This document shows, one piece after another, positions 10,345 to 20,500 of a stretch of DNA of 23,087 nt. Under the pieces are notes generated by a model. That model ran no database searches. It saw only the letters and a program-made list of their open reading frames with translations, and was not told the DNA's origin. Both the position numbers and the translations under genes were made by a program. The number at the start of each line of letters is the position of its first letter. The stretch's first letter is position 1. The DNA is from Pelargonium nanum. Lineage: Eukaryota; Streptophyta; Magnoliopsida; Geraniales; Geraniaceae. The stretch spans positions 1 through 23,087 of the forward strand of contig JAYMTF010001493.1 in the NCBI GenBank assembly GCA_036897485.1. Reading direction: 5' to 3'.

Positions 10345-10607
10345 TAGAGGTGACAAAATGTCCGTAAGGTTAGGTTCGGGTTGATGAATCTTAATCTTAA
10401 TCCGACTATAGAATTTTGGGTTGGTCAGAGATTGAGTTTTAAGCATAAAACATTGATTTTTTTATGTGGGTTATCTTAATTGAAAATTTCACATAACCCG
10501 ATTTGAACTCAACCCAATATTTTCAGTTGATAAATACAGACCTGAACCCGCCAAAAACATATTTGATTTCGGGTGCCCAACGGGTTGGGTTGGTTTTGCC
10601 AGCTCTA
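10345..10607. mobile_element. hAT-type MITE with 8-bp target-site duplication
   Basis: The left end reads TAGAGGTGACAAAA. The right end, inverted, reads TAGAGCTGGCAAAA; these match at 12 of 14 positions and resemble plant hAT termini (TAGRGNTGGCAAA). Flanks are GTCTCATT (10337-10344) and GTGTCATT (10608-10615), a 7-of-8 match of the 8-bp duplication hAT elements make. Inside are the GGGTT/AACCC-rich subterminal segments (GGTTCGGGTTG, CCCAACGGGTTGGGTTGG) usual for these elements. It is 263 bp with no coding capacity and lies about 330 bases upstream of the coiled-coil gene ATG. Confidence 0.8.
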
Positions 10608-10657
10608 GTGTCATTGTTGTTGGTGGACCTAAACAGATTGTTTTTAGCAGGGTCATA

Positions 10658-10930
10658 CTTCCTCCGTTTCAAATTAAATGTCATTCTAGAGTCTAAATTT
10701 TGTTTCAAATTAAATGTCACTTTCTATTTTTAGTAAAATTATACACATGGTTTTCCCATAATACCCTGTCATGATGACTTTCATAAAAGTTTTTAGCATT
10801 AAAGTTGAAACAATAATGAATTTTTTGTTTTTATCTAAAGAGTAAGAAAGTCATTTAACATCTTTTCTTAATATGTGTGAAAAACTCTAGAATGACATTT
10901 ATCTAAAGAGTAAGAAAGTCATTTAGGAAG
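10658..10930. mobile_element. Stowaway-like MITE with internal duplication
   Basis: The left terminus is CTTCCTCCGTTTCAAATTAA; the right end inverted is CTTCCTAAATGAC. Each end is bordered by TA (10656-10657 and 10931-10932). The block ATGTCATTCTAGAGT near the left end is repeated inverted near the right (ACTCTAGAATGACAT, about 10883-10898). A 27-base unit beginning TTATCTAAAGAGTAAG is present twice on the right side, 10831-10857 and 10899-10925. That copy separates the right terminus from its inverted partner, so the right end looks rearranged. Non-coding, 273 bp, 50 bases from the hAT-like MITE. Confidence 0.72.
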
Positions 10931-10932
10931 TA

Positions 10933-11535
10933 TGTTATATTTAGCATGAGTAACTATTTTTTCTCAACAAAAAAAAAAAAACTTGGATAAGGTAGTTATT
11001 TTTCGTAGCTACCAAGGATTGGCCAAATACTAAATATACACACGAGTAGCATGATTCTCTATTGCGTGGATGGTTGATATCCACCACTAACTTTTGGCCT
11101 ACATTTTACGTGCAGCAAAAGAAAGAAAATAAAATAAAATCATGCGCTGCTTCCATGAAAGCACCACGACCACACCAAACAAAAAATCCATGGAAAGTGT
11201 TAAATACAAGTCAACATTAAACCAATGATCTCATGCCACAATCTTAATTTCCATGTAAACCACAGAACAGAACACATGAAAAAAATAACCATTATAATTT
11301 CCCAGAACAAGTCTTTGAGGTTTACAAGTACAAACCAAAAACAAAAGTTACAATATAAAGACTTGCACAATCAAGGGTGTGTCACAACTCAAACTATTTT
11401 CTCACTTCACTTTTCCAATAAATTTACACAGCAAATGCAATCGATTCCTTCGTGCGATCAAGAATGTCTTGGAACCAACTAAAAAAATCTCTACTCGAAT
11501 TTTTCTACAGTGCGCTAATCTTGACAGCTTGCTAC
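10933..11535. other. 3' flank of TWD40-2, no gene seen
   Basis: The part near 11535 should be the 3' UTR of the minus-strand TWD40-2 gene. The rest is AT-rich spacer with an A12 run at about 10969-10980. Small open frames around 11225-11627 overlap the 3' UTR and the end of TWD40-2 on the wrong strand and have no protein-like features. Confidence 0.5.
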
Positions 11536-14500
11536 TCAGGATAATAGGTCACTCAGCGAGAATGTCGTTGGCGTGCTACTCCTTTGAAATTCAGGTAACT
11601 GGGGAGTGGATGCTGGTGGTGCTGTAGTACTGGTTGAAGCTGAAGTTACAGGAACAAAATCTCCTTGAGGAAGAACTGGAGCCAGATCGGCCATTGGTGA
11701 TGGTGAAATGGGAGCTATATTTGAGGTGGGCTCGCTCAAATCCATCATGAGTGGAGCACTGACCGGTGCTTGTGCAATGCCAGAAGATGGGGCGTTGATA
11801 GGAGGTGGTGGAGCTTGTGGGTCGCTAGGAGGCTGTGTTGATGAGTCACTAGCAGGCGGAGGAGTTGATGAGTCAGTTGCATTTGGCACTGGCGGGTCAG
11901 TAGGAGCCGGTTCAGCTGGAGTTGTTGTATCACCTGGAGCTGGAGCTGGTGTGTCACTAGGAGCTGTGGTTGGAGCTTGAGCGTCGGTAAGAGGTGGAGC
12001 TGGCGCATTGGCTGCGTTAGCTGGAGGTGCTTCAAGTAGCAGTTGCTTCCCAGCTTGCTGCTCAGAGCCCTGCACGGCGGGAATGGGTTTCTTCTTAATA
12101 GCCATTGAAGCGGCAAGAGATGGCATCCCAGGAGGAAGAACCTCTATTGGTGGCTTCTTCGCGGCTTCTCCCAAACTAGTAAGCTTCGGCTCCTGGAGAG
12201 AGGCCAGGAAAGCATCTGCAGCATCTGTCTTCGTCGTTGGAGCGTGCTCAACCTCCTTCTGTAGCATTTTGTTCCAAGTCTGAACCAGGTTCTTCAGAGT
12301 AGGTCGTCCATGTGCCTGGAAATATTGAAGAAGCGGGTCAGAAAACGACACTAAATTAAGGGGCAATTTGGAAACTGTTTATCTAAACAAGTCTTACATG
12401 AGCATGAAGCACGGCCTCAGCAAGCATCCCGGTATCCTGCCATGCTTTCTCCATGAGTGCATTGTCTCCCAACACTGCAGCTGAGAACGCCGCTTCACGC
12501 CCCAAGCCAAGCGAGACGAGATTGTTCACTAAACCCTGCAGTTGACACATTTAATTGTGTAAAACATCTACTGGTGGGTATATACTTTTAGCATGATCAA
12601 ATAGATCAAAAATAGAAAATAAAAGTAGGGGTACATACACCAAGTCGTGTTAATTCCCCGTGATTTGCAAGGCGCAAAGCTAATCCCCTTAATTCATGAC
12701 CCTGTAAAGCTCCTTTCACTGAACCTGCAGCGGCTAACCTCTTGAGAGCTTCACGAGCAATGTCAGCTTGTGCCGTAGCATCTGCAGCATCAATAAGATC
12801 CAGAAACTCCTTGGCGAATTTTACTATTCCTTGGACAGCTTCAACAAGATTTTCCTTCTTTGATGATATATTGAGAATGTCATTTAAGTCGAGCCCAGTA
12901 CCATCCTGCCCTACGTCCCTGCTGTTGCTCATTGTGAGAAGGCACTGAAGAGCTCTTTTCAAATCATTGCTGTTCATGGCCAAATCAAACTCCAACCTAA
13001 AGACACAACATCAACATTTTATTAGGGATCATGATAAATGCTGAACACAACAGCAAGATGAGTGCCTCAAGACAGCAACCAAAAACATAGTACATACAGT
13101 AAAATGTGTACATATACATACAAAATTCCTATATCGATAGAATGTGCTTGACGTGATGAAACCCTCCGCTTTTTATATTATAGAAAATCAAGAGTAGGCA
13201 CTCTAAAAAAAAAGGAAACAGTTTATTTGCATTTACCTCTTGGATATTCCAGGCAAATGAAGTGCTTCAGTAGCATAACCCATCCCAAGCATGAACTGTG
13301 CTAAATCATCATGATGTTCTCTACCCAGCCTAGTTGCCCTGCATGAGAAAGTAATGTTTAGAGAAAAGAGAATCATAGTAAGCTTGTAAAAACCGAGCAA
13401 GGGAAAAGTCAGATACCATTTCACAGCACTAACAGCATCACCATGTGCAGCAAGACAACGGCAACGTATACCGGGATGGCTTAGTGATATTGCATGCGCA
13501 CACATGTACCTGCACCCAGAAAGTGATACGTGTCACAAAAATCATTCATTAAATTTACAGTTCGTAATGAACTAACTGTGTTGGTCAATAAAATATCACA
13601 TAATTAGTTCTCGGGGTATGCTCGTGTAGAGCATATTTTCAAGGAAAAATAATACAGTATTCATTTATAGTTCAAACAAATTATTACTACCTTTTGTCAA
13701 CTATACAGGGAACCATGTAACTATCTACTGGATTATTGGAACTTGTACCTGTCAATAAGCCAAAGAACTCCATCTCTGACACCAACCACAACTAGGGGTC
13801 CTACAGGTCGCTTCTGCTCTGTTGGAAAACGGGTAACTGCCACTGAGACCCCTCCACCACCTACAGCTACCTCGTTAACCTTTCTTTCTTCCATTTCTTT
13901 TGGCATCGAGTCATCCCCTTGTTTTGGTAAACTCAAGAAAGGAGGCACAGAAGGAGCATGCTGGAAAGAAGCTAATCGGACCACCTGGAATGAAAATATT
14001 CATAGAGAAAAGGAAGAAGAAATTAGCTTCTTTTGAACCCAAGCTGTGCTGAAGAGAAATGGTAAAAAAATACTTTTGTGATTTCTAACCTGTAGCATTG
14101 GGGGCCTCAATGTTATTCTTTCATGCGCAACAGTTTGGGGGCCATCCACTGTTATTAGAGCCAACTCCCCATGCTCAGCAATAGCTCTTGCCTGTGCCTC
14201 CTTCATTTTCATCTCTTCCTTCATCTTTCTTGTGTCTATATCAATCTGTGCAACTCCAGCATCCACAAAGACAATCCTGAAAATCAAAGTAGTAGAGCCA
14301 GGAGTGGTATAATTATTATTTGCATATTTAAATTTCTATCGGCAAAGTTGTATAAATAGAATACAAACATAAATTAGAAAGCAATTACTCTCTTACTCAA
14401 TGGTAGTTGGGGTAGTAACAAATAGTTGTCTGCGATGCCAAACAGCGCCAGTAGCATAGGGAATTGCAACATCTCCTAGGTATCTATATTGGGGACGTAA

Positions 14501-17500
14501 TGATGATATAACTATGCATTGTTGATAAGCAAAAGCACAATACTCAACAGTTTGGTCCCATGCAGCCCACTCCGGCTGAGGAAGAAGATCACCCACGGGT
14601 TGAAAAGTTTCCCAACTGCATTTCACACATTAATTAGATACTACAAAAACACGAGGAAACCCAAATAAATCTCATATGATAACTACTTGACACCACAATT
14701 GAACTTGTGATCATATTGAGCTATATTGAACTGAACTGTGAGACACATCCCTCTAGTGGATGTACATACAATGGCAAACCATGGAATATTGAGCATAATT
14801 TTTACTTCTTTACTTCATTTGATATTTATCATTCTCACCTGTACAACTGAAAATTTTGAGGTGCTGCCTCAGATGGGGATCTATTAGAGCCTGATCCATC
14901 ATCAAATGTACTAAAAGAGTTTCCAAATCCAGATAAGGGCATGGACTGAATTGTTGAAATTGCAGTTGCAGCTGTAGGGCTAATCCTTCTAGATGTTCGA
15001 TAAGCCACACCAAGTAGTGCACCCCCATGCAACCCTATGACCTACATTTAAATTATGATGGAGAAGCATAATAAGTTTCTTGCAACATATTATCTTTAAC
15101 AAATGAGTGCTAAATCTTTTCATGAACGCATGTATTAATTTTAGGTTACTCAGGTTCTCATATCACCCAAAAAGTACAGAAAATGTGCATTAACTGCCAA
15201 CAATTAACAAAATAAATGCAAGGCAAAATGATAACTATCCTTCATTTCATGCCTTTTCAAGCCAAGAATGAACTAGAAATTATTCAGATCAAAACTAAAA
15301 TAAAAACAACAATAGAGTATGTGAGATCAAATACCGGTTCGCTGCGGCCACCAATAGACCTCATTAATATATTAGATGTTCCATCATCCAGTAAGATACG
15401 AACTTGAACAGAGGCTGTATTAGCAGCAGAAGCAGCTGCCGCGGCGGCTTGTGCTGCAGCGGCAGCAGCTTCTTTGGCTCTCCTCGACGAACCACCCTTA
15501 GGGATAATAGGCATTCTAGGAGGTAAGACAGATTCCAGTATAGCAAATCTGTCACGACAAGTATCCCAAGCCAGAAGTCTTGCGCTGCCTGAGTCAACTA
15601 TGGACCAATCACTAACCTTGTAGATAGAGAAGTAAGGAATATCGGGCCACACAATTGCAAGATATCTGTAACCAAATTATTTGGTTAAAAATCTACTAAT
15701 AACATGTGAAAATTACAAGAAAAGTAGTAACACTGAATGCAATAAGCAAACATAAGAGATTCTAGAAGAATATCTAGGGAGGAAAGTAAATGTAATATTA
15801 AAACATGGGCAATAAGATGCGTAGATAGCTGATTGCTATAGGGTTTTTTTTTATTCTCGTCTTATTACTATTATTATTAGATAATGCTTTAAACACTTCC
15901 TGTTACAAGGAAACAAAGCACAATCAAACTCCATATATTTTCTATATTTCGGAAATCATCAACTTCACAAAGCTTGAAAATTAACACCTTCATCACCAAA
16001 CATGAAAAAATTAACGGTAGTTAGAGCTAGGAGTATGATGCAACTTACTTTCCTGAACTGCTTACTGAAAGAACTGAGTATGAATCGTGTGGAACAGGTG
16101 TACTAATATGTTTTTTGATCTGTTTGACTTGCAATGGTTCAACTGAGTCCCCCTTGAACCTTCCTGTTTCAGATAAGGAGCCATTGTTCCCAAGAGAAGG
16201 ATTTGCTGTGTTAGATAGCTGAAAGTTTAGTAGCTTCAGTTCCCTATCCACTACATAGACAGCAGAATGTTCCCGGCTTCCTGACGGTGACGGTAAGGGA
16301 GCTACAGCTGGAACAGATCTAGGATCAAACTCGCTGATAATAACACCAATGTTGGTTCCAGTAGCAACAAGATGAGGCTGTAAGGGATGTGCAACCATAG
16401 AATAAACCTGCAGAGTGACAAATTCATGTTAAAGATGTTTTGAAATTATATCTGAAATAGCAATTACTACTTTTCAAGCACAAAGCAAACTAAACAGGTC
16501 TCTGCATATTTTTTATTTAAATTAAGAGTGGTATCAACTATCAAGAAACTCAATTTTACTTTATAGCAGCTTTTACTGATGAAGGGCAGTTTTAAAATAA
16601 ATAAAAAATTAAAGCTGAGCGCATTTCTATGTGTTTTGTATGATGCATTTGGTAAACAATAAATTTTCCATGAATGAATCTCTCCAAATTGATTGAACCA
16701 TAAAACAGATTATTTTATATACGAACAAGACTTTGAAGCAGTTGGAGATTCTCTAAGTCACCAAGAAAGAGAAAAATGCATCACAATAAGCCATGGATGA
16801 TCTAGTTAAGTCTCCATTGTATTTAACCTCAATGCAACTCATAATATAATTAACTGTGGTATTTCAGTTGAAGATCATAAAAACTCACAATGGAATGACT
16901 AACTAAAGTAAAATGAGCAGGAAAGAAAAACTTGATGAATAGCCACATACCCTAAGTTTTTTGGTTTGCACAAGTGCTTGTGGAGGAACTAGCGAGCTAA
17001 GTTCACACAATGGCCTTGTAAGAGCTGAATATGTGGGGTGTTCAATGGCCCTGCAAAACACTCAAACAATTACCCTGATATCATCAATAAAAATAATTAA
17101 AATTTGACACATTGCTCGAATATAATTTTCATTCACCAAGCCTCATCCTATCTTCTGGAATTGGCTGAAATGATCAAGATCTATCTATCCACCTTACTGA
17201 AGCAAACAAAACAACCAAATGAAATTTTGTAACAGCTGCTAGCATGAAAAAATATATATATATACCATATATGAGAATCTTTGACACAGGTTAAAATATC
17301 AAGGTTTGGTGCTCGAGGGTGGCACCAAGATGCAACACTGTGGCAAGCCAGTTTTGAAACAGGTTTAATACGCCGCAACTCCTGAAAAAGAAAAGAAGAA
17401 GAAGAAGAAGAAGAAGAAGAAGAAGAAGAAGAAACAAGATCAATGCCAAAGCTTCACTGCTGGAATCCTAATGATACGAGTGTTTTCACATAATTTTTTT

Positions 17501-20500
17501 TCAAAGTTTGTACTTCACCTTGAAAGAAATGGTGTCCCATATAGCTAATGTCTTATCTGCACCAATAGTAATGAGCTGTGGAGCACCTCCTATCACTCTG
17601 GAAAGCTCAACAGCTGCAACACCACCATCATGTGCCTAAAATGAAACTGATTAATAGGTATATCTGCATATAATATGAAAAGAAGTAAACAATTTCCTTA
17701 CATTACAAGTTCAAATAAACAGTACCCCATCCAATGTGTCCACACCACAACAAATTGTATGCATAGAGCTCCTACGATAAAAAAAATTTTGCTTCAAAAA
17801 TATGAATGGCAAATGTGATATTTTCAGCCAGTGTGACGGAGATAGGAGAATGATCCAACTGTTAATTCTAATTGTTAACTTTCAGATTTAGCAAACAAAG
17901 TCCATCAGAGGCAAGGTTTACACAGCCATAAAGGTCAAACTGAAGGAATTTAGAGTTCATTTACTGGTAAATTTGTCATTGGTTTGAAATCTCTGGAAAT
18001 CTCCACATTCAGTGGTTGAATCACAATTTTCTGCATGTCTGCATAAATCTTTTCTTTTTGTTATATCTCATGGGGTATTTAGGCCTCTTGGAGCACCCAT
18101 CTAGTCATCAAATAGATGTATATGGCTTATGACTGCCCCCATATGGACGTCGAATTCAAACTCAGGACATTCAATTCCTAAACTGGAGGATTTTAGCATT
18201 TAGACAACCCCATTCCACAGATTCAGGTCCTGAAAGATTCTGTGGTTTCTGTCTTGCCAAAGAAACCAAATGTTTGCACAGGAAGGGTAAATTGAGCCTT
18301 ACATGATTGCCACACGTCTATTTAATCTTTTGAAAGTTTTTAACTTGCCAAACAACTTTCTCAAAGTTTATAAAATATGCTTCATCTTCCATGATGCAAG
18401 TCAAACAAAATTTGATTGTGGATAACAATATGTTCAATGTTTAGACCTTCAGAAAACAAATTTGCCACTCACTCCTTCCTTCTTTAGGTTTCTAGGATTC
18501 ACTCATATCCCAACAATATATCTGTTGTTGCAGACAGAAATCAAAGTGACATTTTCTGATTTCCAGACACAATTTGCTTAAAATCTGAATATGATCTACC
18601 CATAGAACTATATGACCTAAGCTCATCCTTCAAAAATTACGATTGAATAAACACGACCTCTAACCCCAGCACAATATATAAGCAAAAGTTTACCCGCTTC
18701 ACATACTGATCACACTAATGCCAACATAACATAATGAAATGAATATACTGGGATAATAAAGATAATTACTTTTAAGCTTAGTTTGGGTACAAGTTCTCGT
18801 GAGCCTTGCCCGTGGTCCGCATTCCAAAGGACAAGTAAACCATCACTACCACCAGAGACAAGAAGGGCCTGCAATCAGATCAAAATATAAGAAAAAGGAA
18901 CATTTATGAGTTACATCAAAATACAAAATCATCCATAAACAGACATGCATAGGTAGTGCAATGGGAAAATGTATATATGTTAATAAATATACATATATAT
19001 TATTTCCATATTTCTCAAGTAAAATTGTATTCCCTTGACTGCAACTATAATTAAATCGGAAATAATATGTTCAAAAATGAAAAGTAGCAGGAGGAGGAGC
19101 ATTCTCAAACCACTTCTTTGATTACTTGAAGAGGCAGAGCTGCTTCATTTGAATTGCAGATTGGCCACCACAGCTTTTGTTTAGCACCTCTTTCAGCTAC
19201 TTTTGTTGTATATGCCAATCAAGGTGATTTAATATCTATGTTTTATTCACTAGTGTTATTTTCTTTCCCTCTTGCTCTCAGTATTATTAATGGCACAAGG
19301 TGCAAAATGGCGCAAACCTCTGTTGGTGCCACAGCGTAAGGCGCACCTTTTGAAAATAAGGCGCACATACGTACTAGAAAATATATATTCTAGGCATATT
19401 TATTATATTACAATACCATACAAAATCATCTCAATGAGTAAAAGAATAAAATTGATAGTTCTAACTTCTAATACTCATCATTTTTACGATAGAGATCCAA
19501 AACCAAAAGTCATTTTCATAAAATCTAAATATCATAGAATCTCTATTTTCATCCTCATCATTAGAAAGTGGCACAGCAGTGCATGAAAGAGTTGTACACA
19601 TGAAAGAGTTGTCAAATAAATAGTTAATACTAAGACCTCACAACTTGACAAATTTCAGGAGGCGTGTGGTTATTGATGTCTTCAAAGATAGGTGTAACAT
19701 CATTATCAATAGCACCCAATCAAGTCAAACAAGTCACTCAGCCACACAAATGCAGATTACAGTAAAAGGCTAGCAATGAGAGAAATTTTTTTAAAAAAAA
19801 AAGTGGCATGAACGCATTTGTGGTAAATGAAGATTTACCTCACCGGTAGCAGCCATGAAGGTCATCAAACAAGAAATAGAGCCTTTATGGCCTCCAGTAT
19901 ATCTTCGTGCGAGCTGCAGAGAAACAAGTCTACAATCATGAACTCATGACTCAGGTAACTGGTAGTTAGTAAACAATATCCGACTTGGCAAACCCCAAAC
20001 CTTCCATGTTATCATTGAAAGAACTCTGATGACTCCATCTGATCCCCCAAAGGCAACAAGTGGACCATCAACAGATTTAGAGAGGAATTCCATACTGCAA
20101 CAGAACAATAATGAAAAAAGGAACCAAGATATATTATCTATATAAACATGAAAAAATAAACGCATAATTTGGCTATGTCGTGCAAATACTTGGCAGTCAA
20201 TACATGACCAATGATAAAATGGAAAAAACAAACAACTTTAGAAATGATTTTTTTCTCCTTTTATAAGTTACAGTGAAATCTACACATACTAAAATACATG
20301 GAAAAACACATGTAGTACATTAGCACCAAAAGAAAATGCAAAAATAAGTTTATGCGAATAGTGAATACAACTACAAAACCTTTTTCCCAGGATAAGTTGG
20401 GATTAATTGCATGAATACTTCAGCAAAACTATATGGGATGTGGGATCCTCTACCTATATTCTCCTTTTCCACTCCAACCTTTTTAGGACCATATCATTGA

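Noticed and set aside
11708-12283. Gly/Ala-rich and Gln/Leu-rich open frames opposite or beside the TWD40-2 tail
   Set aside because: They are shadow frames of the Pro/Ala/Thr-rich last exon, which is long, repetitive in composition and lacks stops on several frames.
15425-15475. GC-rich GCA/GCT run as a microsatellite insertion
   Set aside because: It encodes the Ala-rich segment that is also present in the Arabidopsis protein, so it is conserved coding sequence.
19290-19370. GGCGCA-rich cluster as a regulatory array
   Set aside because: The words are irregularly spaced and partly degenerate inside an intron; decayed repeat sequence is more likely and no family could be named.
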